The notes under the pieces are model-generated. The model was not told where the DNA came from. It did not search any database and worked only from the letters and a program-made list of their open reading frames with translations. A program made the translations under genes and the position numbers. Shown in pieces: positions 1 to 6,642 of a DNA stretch of 13,679 nucleotides; position 1 is the first letter of the stretch, and every line of letters starts with the position of its first letter. The stretch spans positions 1 through 13,679 of the forward strand of contig JADDPU010000163.1 in NCBI GenBank assembly GCA_016781725.1, written 5' to 3'. The DNA is from Rubrobacter sp. (GTDB lineage: Bacteria > Actinomycetota > Rubrobacteria > Rubrobacterales > Rubrobacteraceae).

Positions 1-130
1 GGCGGTACTCGTCCTCGTGGTGGCGGTGCAGGAGGTAGGAGTAGCCGGCCTGTTTGTGGGCGGGGTGGATCGGCATCCGCGCGGTGCGCGGTTGCTCCAG
101 GTCAAAGACGCGCTTCGCTCCCTCCGGCAT
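1..130 (-). CDS. Cyclase-family (putative metal-dependent hydrolase) protein, N-terminal fragment
   Basis: The gene is read on the minus strand from an ATG at 130-128 and runs off the left edge, leaving 43 complete codons. A strong ribosome binding site (GGGAGGAG) lies five bases upstream of the ATG. The fragment has FDLEQPR near residues 9-15, MPIHPAH near 19-25 and a His-rich HRHHEDEY near 35-42. An early DLxxP followed by MPxxP is typical of the N terminus of the cyclase family (PF04199), which includes bacterial kynurenine formamidase and related amide or lactone hydrolases. The diagnostic metal motif HxGTHxDxPxH would come later in the protein and lies outside the window, so the assignment rests on the N terminus only. 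The gene is divergent from the M24 gene across a 142-bp gap. A hydrolase here would suit the amide-degrading neighbourhood. The reading frame and start are more certain than the family. Confidence 0.6.
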   Translation of the reverse strand, partial: MPEGAKRVFDLEQPRTARMPIHPAHKQAGYSYLLHRHHEDEYR

Positions 131-227
131 GCCCGCTCCTCCCGCGTCGTGTCGGCCCTTTGGGTAAGTTTGGCGAGTGCCGCGGCGGGCGTCAACGGTG
201 AGCCGGGCGCCGGACGACCCCGGTCTC

Positions 228-233
228 TATAAT
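228..233 (+). promoter_or_regulatory. Candidate -10 box (TATAAT) for the M24 gene
   Basis: A perfect TATAAT, rare in this G+C-rich sequence, lies 39 bases before the ATG at 273, which would give a leader of roughly 30 bases. No good -35 hexamer is visible at 16-19 bp upstream (that stretch is GC-only), so the promoter may be activator-dependent or the match may be chance. The gap 131-272 must also hold the promoter of the divergent gene at the left edge; I could not place it. Confidence 0.45.
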
Positions 234-272
234 CCGGGTGGGAAGAGGAGGCGGGATCGAGGAGCTTACCCC

Positions 273-1505
273 ATGAACGAGCAGGTACTTGCGTCCATCC
301 GGCGAAGGCTACACGAGCGCGGGCTGGACGCCTACATCGCCTACACGCCCTCGAACGTGTTTTACGCAACCGGCTTCCAGAGCTACTTTTTGATGCAGTG
401 GTGGCGCATGCAGGGTACCGTGCTTGCCGTCATCCCCGCCGACGAGTCCATCGAGGTTGGGATGATGATCGGGGACTTCGAGGCGAAGCCAGCCCGGAGG
501 GTCTCGGGCATCCGGGACGTCCGCGCCTACCGGCTGTGGCCGGAGATCCGGGACGCCGAGGCGGTAAGGGAACCGCTCGCAACAGGGGAGGCGGAAGCTC
601 CGAGACCGGCCCAGTACGACGAGGGCGAGCAAGACGGGATCGTGCGCGGGCTGCTCGGCGACCGGGGGCTGCTCGGGGCGCGAATAGGGATTGATTTGCG
701 CTACATGCTCTTCGACTCCTACCGCCGGTTCTCGGCTGTTGCCCCTGGGGCGCAGTGGGTGGACTTCACCGACGAGATGTACGCGCTGCGGCGCATCAAG
801 TACCCGGACGAGGTCGAGCGGCTGCGGCGGGCGACGGAGCTCTCGGAGGCGGGGATGCGCTTCGCGGTAGAGGACTTGCGCCCGGGCATGACGGCCACAG
901 ACGTGCGCCACCGCTACGTGATGGGCGTAGCGCGGGCGGCGATGGACGACCCCCGCTACCAGGACTACTCCGACGATTGGATACTCCCTGCGGTCGGTGC
1001 TGGGGTGGGTATCGGGGTGGACTCCGAACGCGACGCGGGCCTGCAAGAGGGCGACCTCATAAAGTTCGACTGCGGCACCACCGTGGGCGGCTACCGCGGC
1101 GACGGCGGCCGCACGTTCGTGTACGGGAGGGCGAAGCCGGCCGCGGAACGCCTCTTCGGCGTGCTCCAGGAGGCGCACGGCAGGGCCTGCGCGGCGATTC
1201 GACCCGGTGTCGAGGTGGGCGAGATCTTCCGGATCGCCCAGGACCATATCACCACGAACGGATACCCGCGCTTCCGCCGCGGACACTACGGGCACTCTTT
1301 GGGCATCGACACCTTCCACGAGGAACCGCCTTACGTATCCGAAGGCGAACGGACGCCCCTCGAGGAGGGGATGGTGCTGGCGATCGAGACCCCGGCCTAC
1401 ACGACCGACGCGGGCGCCATCATGATCGAAGACCTCGTGCACGTGCTCCCCAACGGTATCGAACGGCTGCACAAGCTGCCCCACGAGCTAGGGGTCGTCT
1501 CCTGA
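273..1505 (+). CDS. M24 family metallopeptidase (Xaa-Pro peptidase/creatinase fold)
   Basis: The 410-residue protein probably cleaves a C-N bond next to proline or an N-substituted residue, in the cytoplasm (no signal peptide or membrane segment). The ATG at 273 is chosen because GAGGAG lies eight bases upstream; the open frame extends back to 177 but that part is not protein-like. A creatinase-type N domain covers about residues 1-150 and the pita-bread catalytic domain about 180-395. All five metal ligands of the family are present: D266 (FDCGT), D277 (RGDGGRT), H341 (GHSLG), E372 (AIETP) and E386 (MIED), plus H349 in FHEEPP. The 11-residue D-D spacing matches aminopeptidase P and prolidase. 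Creatinase, by contrast, has lost these ligands, so this is probably not a creatine amidinohydrolase. The DTDTIG signature of the DMSP lyase DddP is also absent. Length fits the family. The gene is the first of a plus-strand series leading to the first hyuAB pair. The family is secure; the substrate is unknown. Confidence 0.88.
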   Translation: MNEQVLASIRRRLHERGLDAYIAYTPSNVFYATGFQSYFLMQWWRMQGTVLAVIPADESIEVGMMIGDFEAKPARRVSGIRDVRAYRLWPEIRDAEAVREPLATGEAEAPRPAQYDEGEQDGIVRGLLGDRGLLGARIGIDLRYMLFDSYRRFSAVAPGAQWVDFTDEMYALRRIKYPDEVERLRRATELSEAGMRFAVEDLRPGMTATDVRHRYVMGVARAAMDDPRYQDYSDDWILPAVGAGVGIGVDSERDAGLQEGDLIKFDCGTTVGGYRGDGGRTFVYGRAKPAAERLFGVLQEAHGRACAAIRPGVEVGEIFRIAQDHITTNGYPRFRRGHYGHSLGIDTFHEEPPYVSEGERTPLEEGMVLAIETPAYTTDAGAIMIEDLVHVLPNGIERLHKLPHELGVVS

Positions 1506-1643
1506 ACGCGGGTAACTTCGCACGGAGAGCAGGGTCTGCGCCCGGGGGGCGTTACCGCGCGAGCCTCGACACCAGCGGGACAAGAACGTACGTGGCGGAT
1601 GTAGCGGTCATCGCGCAGGTCGGAGTTTCGAGTGGGAGGGCGA

Positions 1644-2449
1644 ATGCAGCTAGCGGGTAAGGTGGCGGCGATCACGGGTGCGGCTTCCGGCAGCGGTTTG
1701 GCGAGCGCCCGGCTGTTCGGGCAGGAGGGAGCGTCTGTACTGCTGGGGGACGTAAGCGAAGAGGAGGGCCGGCGGGCGGCCGAGGAGATCGAGGGGGCGG
1801 CCAAGCCGCCTTCGTGCGGACGGACGTCACCTCCGGGGCAGACGTGGAGCGGCTGGTGAACAGCGCCGTCGACCGGTACGGCAAGCTGGACATAATCTTC
1901 AACAACGCCGGCATCGCGATGGGCGGATCCATCCTCCAGAGGTCCGAAGAGGATTTCGATCGGCTGGTGGCGGTCAACCTGAAGGGCGTCTTCTTAGGGT
2001 GCAAGCACGCGCTACCGCACCTGCTGGACAACCCGGACGGCGGGGTGATCCTGAACATGTCTTCGAACGGAGGCCTGATCGGGCGCCCCGGCGACCCCCT
2101 GTACGTGGCAACCAAGCACGGGGTTATGGGCCTGACGAAGTCGCTCGCCCTGGCCTACGCCGATCGGAAGGTTCGGGCGAACGCGCTCTGTCCTGGACCG
2201 ATCGACACCGCGATGATCTGGGCCAACCTCGAGGATGGCGCAGACCGCGAAGATCACATCCGACGGGTCGTTGCGAACTGCCCCACCCCGCGGATGGCCG
2301 CGCCCGAGGAGGTAGCCCGCGCGGCCCTGTTCCTCGTCTCGGATACCTCGAGCTTCGTCAACGGCGTGGGCCTGGCGGTAGACGGTGCCAAAGCGGCCGG
2401 CGTCTTCAACGCCGACCGCTACCGCATGGATTTTCAACTACTGGACTGA
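1644..2449 (+). pseudogene. Short-chain dehydrogenase/reductase, frameshifted
   Basis: Two adjacent frames together encode one classical SDR of about 268 residues, the usual size. The first part starts at ATG 1644 (GGAGG four bases upstream; a GTG at 1632 is an alternative) and carries the nucleotide-binding TGAASGSG motif at residues 11-18. It leaves frame near 1793-1797, a run of five Gs, and would end at a stop at 1857-1859. The rest continues in another frame with VRTDVTSG, the NNAG motif (from 1901), the catalytic Ser (TCG at 2063) and YVATK (Tyr codon 2102, Lys codon 2114), ending in CPGPIDT and a normal C terminus. Adding one G to the run restores a single open frame and a plausible EGGGQAAF junction. 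No other damage is seen, so the lesion is either very recent or a sequencing error. The intact enzyme would oxidise an alcohol or reduce a carbonyl with NAD(P); its substrate is unknown. It lies 138 bp after the M24 gene. Confidence 0.85.
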
Positions 2450-2543
2450 TCGAAGGGAACGCGATCACCAAGAATCCCAGCCCGCACACAACGAAGTACC
2501 GGAAGATAGGAAAACACGATTAGACAGAATCGAGGTTCAGGAG

Positions 2544-4643
2544 TTGCACCCGGAGAGACGCTATCGCGCGGGCATAGATATCGGCGGGACGTTTACGGAC
2601 CTGGTCCTCATCGACGATGAGTCGGGCAAGCGGGCGATCGGCAAGACGCTGACGAGCCCGCAAGACCCTTCCGAGGCGGTAGAGAGAGGGTTGGCCGAGC
2701 TGCTCGATCGCGAAGGTGTTGCGGCGGAAGGGCTCAAGACGGTCATCCACGGCACGACGCTGGTGACCAACGCCCTGATCGAACGCAGGGGCGTGACGAC
2801 GGCGCTCTTGACCACCGAGGGCTTCCGGGATGCCGTGGCCATCGGCACCGAGCACCGCTACGACATGTACGACATCTTTATCGAGAAGCCGGAGCCGCTG
2901 GTGCCGCGCAGCCTGCGCTACGGCGTGCGCGAGCGGATGCTCGACGACGGCTCGGTCGCCCGTAAGCTCGACGAGGAGCAGGTGCGCGCGATCGTGGCGG
3001 AGCTGCGCGAGCGCGGGGTGCGGGCGGTCGCCGTGAGTCTCCTGCACAGCTTCCGCAACCCGGCGCACGAGCGTCGAGTCGCCGAGATCCTCGCCGAGGA
3101 GGCGCCGGGGATCACGGTCTCGCTCTCCTCTGAGGTGGCGCCCGAGATCCGGGAGTACGAGCGCACCTCGACGACGGTCGCCAACGTCTACGCTCGGCCC
3201 CCGGTCGAGGGGTACCTCCGCTCGTTGGAGGAGCGGTTGCGACGCCTGGGCTTCAGAGGCTCGCTCTACATCATGCTCTCCAACGGCGGGACGGCGAGCG
3301 TCGAGACCGCGTGCCGGTTCCCGATCCGGCTTCTCGAGTCCGGCCCCGCGGCCGGGGCCCTGGCCGCCGCCTTCTACGGCCGGGCGGCGGACTTTCCCGA
3401 CGTCCTCTCCTTCGACATGGGGGGGACGACGGCCAAAGCCTCCCTGATCGAAGGCGGGGAGCCGCTCACCAGCGGCGAGTTCGAGGTCGCCCGGGTCTAC
3501 CGGTTCAAGAAGGGCTCGGGCCTGCCGGTCAAGATCTCGGTGATAGAGATGATCGAGATCGGCGCCGGCGGCGGCTCCATCGCGGGGGTCGGCCCTCTTG
3601 GCCTGCCGAAGGTAGGGCCGAGGAGCGCCGGCTCCGAGCCTGGGCCCGCCTGCTACGGCCGGGGCGGCGACGAGCCGACGGTGACCGACGCCGACCTGGT
3701 GCTCGGCTACCTCGACCCCGACTTTTTTCTCGGCGGGAAGATGCGCCTGGACCGCGGAGCAGCCCTGCGGGCGATCGAGGAGAGGATCGCCGATCCCCTT
3801 GGCCTGGATCCCATCGAGGCCGCCTGGGGGATCCACCAGGTCGTCAACGAGAACATGGCCAACGCCGCGAGGGTCCACGCCATAGAGCGCGGCAAGGACC
3901 CCAGGGCTTACCCCCTGTTTGCCTTCGGAGGCGCGGGCCCGGTGCACGCCTACCGTGTCGCGCGAACCCTCGGCGTCCCCGGCTTTATAGCCCCGCTCGG
4001 GGCGGGCGCCACCTCGGCCTTCGGCTTTCTTTGCGCCCCGCTCTCCTTCGACTTCGTGCGCAGCCTCTACGGGCGCCTCGACGAGCTCGACTGGCCCGAG
4101 GCGAACGCGGTGCTCGGGGAGATGGAGGAGGAAGGCCGAGGGCTCCTGCGCGCCTCCGGCGTCGCAGACCCCGACATCCAGGTGCGCCGCCTCTGCGACA
4201 TGCGCTACGTGGGCCAGGGCCACGAGGTCACGGTCGATCTGCCGGCCGGCCCCTTGGATCCGGAGAGCGCGGAGCAGCTGACGGCACTCTACCGCAAAGA
4301 GTACCGGAGGCTCTACAGCCGGGAGGGTCCCGACGTGCCGCTCGAGGCGATCACCTGGCGCCTCGAGGTCTTCGCCCCGCGGCCCCAGATAAGGCTGGGC
4401 GACGAGGAGGGAGGACCTTCGCGCCCCCTCGCCGAAGCGCAGAAGGGCGAGCGCGAGATATATCTTCCGGAGGAGGACGGTTTCTCGGCGGCGCCGGTCT
4501 ACGACCGTTACCTTCTCGGTCCCGGTACGAACTTCGAGGGCCCTGCGGTCGTCGAGGAGAGAGAATCCACGGTCGTGCTCGGGCCCGAGGGCCGGGCCGA
4601 GATCGACGCGGCCAGGAACCTGATCGTGAGGTGGTCCGAGTGA
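2544..4643 (+). CDS. hyuA: Hydantoinase/oxoprolinase family protein, HyuA-type (ATPase) subunit, copy 1
   Basis: The HyuA subunit uses ATP to activate a cyclic amide for ring opening by its HyuB partner. The frame is open from 2385, but the only sensible start is TTG at 2544, with GAGG eight bases upstream and further GGAG bases touching the codon; no ATG or GTG is suitably placed. This gives 699 residues, normal for the family. The acetate kinase/actin-like phosphate motifs are visible: DIGGTFTD at 12-19, DMGGTTAK at 291-298, GAGGGSIAG at 340-348 and FGGAGPVHA at 461-469. The second phosphate motif reads TTAK rather than the TSTD of the second copy, and a basic RFKKGSG segment precedes PVKIS, so this belongs to a different subfamily from the copy at 9363. 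The stop overlaps the start of hyuB by four bases (GTGA), showing translational coupling. Relatives include N-methylhydantoinase, 5-oxoprolinase, caprolactamase and acetone/acetophenone carboxylase subunits; substrate cannot be assigned. Confidence 0.9.
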   Translation: MHPERRYRAGIDIGGTFTDLVLIDDESGKRAIGKTLTSPQDPSEAVERGLAELLDREGVAAEGLKTVIHGTTLVTNALIERRGVTTALLTTEGFRDAVAIGTEHRYDMYDIFIEKPEPLVPRSLRYGVRERMLDDGSVARKLDEEQVRAIVAELRERGVRAVAVSLLHSFRNPAHERRVAEILAEEAPGITVSLSSEVAPEIREYERTSTTVANVYARPPVEGYLRSLEERLRRLGFRGSLYIMLSNGGTASVETACRFPIRLLESGPAAGALAAAFYGRAADFPDVLSFDMGGTTAKASLIEGGEPLTSGEFEVARVYRFKKGSGLPVKISVIEMIEIGAGGGSIAGVGPLGLPKVGPRSAGSEPGPACYGRGGDEPTVTDADLVLGYLDPDFFLGGKMRLDRGAALRAIEERIADPLGLDPIEAAWGIHQVVNENMANAARVHAIERGKDPRAYPLFAFGGAGPVHAYRVARTLGVPGFIAPLGAGATSAFGFLCAPLSFDFVRSLYGRLDELDWPEANAVLGEMEEEGRGLLRASGVADPDIQVRRLCDMRYVGQGHEVTVDLPAGPLDPESAEQLTALYRKEYRRLYSREGPDVPLEAITWRLEVFAPRPQIRLGDEEGGPSRPLAEAQKGEREIYLPEEDGFSAAPVYDRYLLGPGTNFEGPAVVEERESTVVLGPEGRAEIDAARNLIVRWSE

Positions 4644-6370
4644 GGCGTCTTGACCCCATCCTGCTCGAGGTCCTCTGGAACCGCCTGGTCTCGGTGGTCG
4701 AGGAGCAGGCGCGGGCGTTGATGCGCACCTCCTTCACGAGCGTGGTGCGCGAGTCGGGCGACCTCTCCGCCGGCGTGTTCGACCGGCGCGGCCGGATGGT
4801 AGCCCAGGCCGTGACGGGCACCCCGGGCCACATCAACACCATGGCGACCTCGGTCCACCATTTCCTGCGGGAGGTTCCGGCCGAAACCCTGGAGCCAGGC
4901 GACGTGCTCGTGACCAACCACCCCCAACAGACGGCCGGCCACCTCAACGACTTTACGGTGATCACCCCCATCTTCGACCGCGGCGGCCTGGTCGCGTACT
5001 TCGGCAACACCTGCCACGCGCTCGACGTCGGGGGCCGGGGCCTCGGGGCCGACGCGCGCCAGGTCTACGAGGAGGGAATCTTCGTGCCGGTGACCCGCCT
5101 GTTCCGGCGGGGCGAGCCGAACGAGGAGCTTTTTCGGCTCCTGCGCGCCAACGTGCGGACCCCCTTCGAGGTGGTCGGTGACCTGTATGCCCAGGCCGGA
5201 AGCAACGACGTCGGGGGCGCGCGGTTGATCGAGATGATCGAGGAGTTCGACCTCGGGGACATCGAGTCGCTCTCGGACGAGATCTGCGCGCGCTCGGAGC
5301 GGGCCATGCGGGAGGCCGTGGCCGCCTTGCCAGACGGCGTCTACGAGAACGAGGCGTACACGGACGGGTTCGACGAGCCGATCCGGCTCTACGTCTCCAT
5401 AAAGGTCGAGGGCGACGAGATGCACGTAGACTACGAAGGTTCCGCGCCGCAAAGCGAGCGCGGCATCAACGTCGTGCTGAACTACACCGCCGCCTACACC
5501 ACCTTCGGCGTGAAGTGCGCGATCAGCCCCGAGGTGCCGAACAACGACGGCAGTTTTCAGCCGATTCGCGTCACAGCCCCCGAAGGATGCATCCTCAACG
5601 CCCTCCACCCGGCGCCGGTCGGGGCCCGCCACATCGTCGGGCATTTTTTGCCGGGTTTGGTCCACGGCGCTTTAGCCCGGGCGATACCTGATCGGGTGCT
5701 GGCCCAGGGGGCGGACAGCCTCTGGAACACCCAGATCACCGGCCAGCGGGAGGACGGCGGGCCCTTCACCTACGTGTTCTTCTCCGGCGGCGGCATGGGG
5801 GCGCGTCCGACCGCGGACGGGCTCTCGGCGACGGCCTTCCCGAGCGGCATCCGCGGCGTGCCGGCCGAGGTGATCGAGAGCATCTCCCCCGTCGTCATGC
5901 ACAGGCGCGAGTTCCGCCCGGACTCGGAGGGACCAGGCCGCCACAGGGGCGGCTTCGGCCAGGTGATGGAGATCGGGGTGCGCAGCCCCTCCCCCTGGGT
6001 CCTCTCCGCCATGTACGACCGTACCCGTTGCCCGGCCCAGGGGATACGGGGCGGCTCCCCGGGTTCGGAGGGGGTCGTGCGCACCGCGGGCGGCGAAGGG
6101 CTGCACCCCAAGCGCCAGCAGCGGATAGAGGCCAGAGAGCGGGTCATCCTCAGCCTGCCTGGCGGCGGCGGTCACGGGGACGCCTCCGAGCGCGACCCCG
6201 ACCGGGTAGCCCGCGACGTTACGGACGGCCTCGTCTCGGTCGAACGTGCTCGTGAGGTCTATGGGGTCGTCCTGACGGAGACCGCCCAACGAGGACACTA
6301 CGCCGTTGACGCCGAGGGAACCGCCGCTTTGCGGGCGGAGGTCACGCCCCGTCCGGGGAACGAGCCCTGA
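4640..6370 (+). CDS. hyuB: Hydantoinase/oxoprolinase family protein, HyuB-type subunit, copy 1
   Basis: This is the catalytic partner of the preceding HyuA, 576 residues from a GTG at 4640 (GAGGTGG five bases upstream) that overlaps the hyuA stop. The family HyuB domain (PF02538) spans nearly all of it, from RRLDPILLEV to the glycine-rich GGGGHGD near the C terminus. Likely metal-site residues are D41 (ESGDLSAG), H101 (AGHLND), H126 and D129 (CHALDVGG), inferred from family conservation. The segment before H101 reads TNHPQQTAGHLND: H94 stands where the second copy has the D of NDPYSGG. This copy also has the PGHINTM, NTCHALDVGG and RANVRTPFEVVGD blocks of the longer HyuB subfamily. It would act in the cytoplasm as a HyuA-HyuB complex. 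No acetone-carboxylase gamma subunit follows, which argues against a carboxylase. The next gene is 272 bp away. Confidence 0.9.
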   Translation: MRRLDPILLEVLWNRLVSVVEEQARALMRTSFTSVVRESGDLSAGVFDRRGRMVAQAVTGTPGHINTMATSVHHFLREVPAETLEPGDVLVTNHPQQTAGHLNDFTVITPIFDRGGLVAYFGNTCHALDVGGRGLGADARQVYEEGIFVPVTRLFRRGEPNEELFRLLRANVRTPFEVVGDLYAQAGSNDVGGARLIEMIEEFDLGDIESLSDEICARSERAMREAVAALPDGVYENEAYTDGFDEPIRLYVSIKVEGDEMHVDYEGSAPQSERGINVVLNYTAAYTTFGVKCAISPEVPNNDGSFQPIRVTAPEGCILNALHPAPVGARHIVGHFLPGLVHGALARAIPDRVLAQGADSLWNTQITGQREDGGPFTYVFFSGGGMGARPTADGLSATAFPSGIRGVPAEVIESISPVVMHRREFRPDSEGPGRHRGGFGQVMEIGVRSPSPWVLSAMYDRTRCPAQGIRGGSPGSEGVVRTAGGEGLHPKRQQRIEARERVILSLPGGGGHGDASERDPDRVARDVTDGLVSVERAREVYGVVLTETAQRGHYAVDAEGTAALRAEVTPRPGNEP

Positions 6371-6381
6371 TCAAGACCGGC

Positions 6382-6418
6382 ACGAACGTGGTCGAGGTTA
6401 GACCCGAGCCTCGTTCGT
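6382..6418 (+). terminator. Possible hairpin terminator after hyuB copy 1
   Basis: Eleven bases after the hyuB stop, ACGAACG (6382-6388) can pair with CGTTCGT (6412-6418), with an inner CGAGG/CCTCG pair (6393-6397 and 6409-6413) as an overlapping alternative. The loop is long and no T-run follows (AAGTAAGG), so this is a weak intrinsic terminator at best. Its place, at the end of an operon and before a gap with its own candidate promoter, is the main support. Confidence 0.3.
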
Positions 6419-6503
6419 AAGTAAGGAGAGGACTTGGCTGCCTTGCGGTCTGGCTGATGTCACCCCGAAGGAAGGCGGGTCGCGCGGACGCCCGGTCGAG
6501 AAG

Positions 6504-6531
6504 CCGACATCCGCGCTCGCGCGGATGCCGG
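6504..6531 (+). promoter_or_regulatory. GC-rich inverted repeat upstream of the transporter gene
   Basis: CATCCGCG (6508-6515), a CTCG loop and CGCGGATG (6520-6527) form a perfect 8-bp stem. Past one mismatch (6507/6528), three more pairs at 6504-6506 and 6529-6531 extend it to a 12-position stem. An upstream GATGTC (6456-6461) is complementary to GACATC (6506-6511) and could compete with the hairpin. A smaller dyad ACCCAG/CTGGGT follows near 6543-6562. It lies upstream of the candidate promoter at 6569, so it is either an operator-like dyad or part of a read-through leader RNA. It does not match any riboswitch consensus I know. Confidence 0.4.
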
Positions 6532-6568
6532 ACGACACGTCAACCCAGGCTTTCTACTGGGTGGGGCG

Positions 6569-6597
6569 TAGACCGAGGTAGCACCAGTCTTTACAAT
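6569..6597 (+). promoter_or_regulatory. Candidate sigma-70-type promoter for the MHS transporter
   Basis: TAGACC (6569-6574, four of six matches to TTGACA) and TACAAT (6592-6597, five of six to TATAAT) are separated by exactly 17 bp. Transcription would start near 6604 and leave a leader of about 40 bases with AAGGAG at 6628-6633. A short CACCA/TGGTG dyad (6582-6586 and 6597-6601) overlaps the -10 box and start site, where an operator would be effective. Assigned by eye only. Confidence 0.45.
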
Positions 6598-6642
6598 GGT
6601 GGATAGGGGAAGCGATAAGCGTGAGGGAAGGAGTATGCGGGC

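Noticed and set aside
309..1484. A 391-codon minus-strand open frame
   Set aside because: Antisense shadow of the M24 gene, whose plus frame has all five metal ligands.
1539..1551. CGCCC/GGGCG hairpin after the M24 gene as a terminator
   Set aside because: The stem is only five pairs, the loop three bases, and there is no T-run; the M24 gene and SDR may be co-transcribed.
2520..4223. A 567-codon minus-strand open frame
   Set aside because: It is the antisense shadow of the first hyuA in a high-GC sequence; its translation is rich in Arg, Gly, Ala and His and shows no family motif, while the plus frame has all HyuA motifs.
4640..6370. First HyuAB pair as acetone carboxylase
   Set aside because: No gamma-subunit gene follows, and HyuA/HyuB similarity alone does not separate carboxylases from lactamases or hydantoinases.
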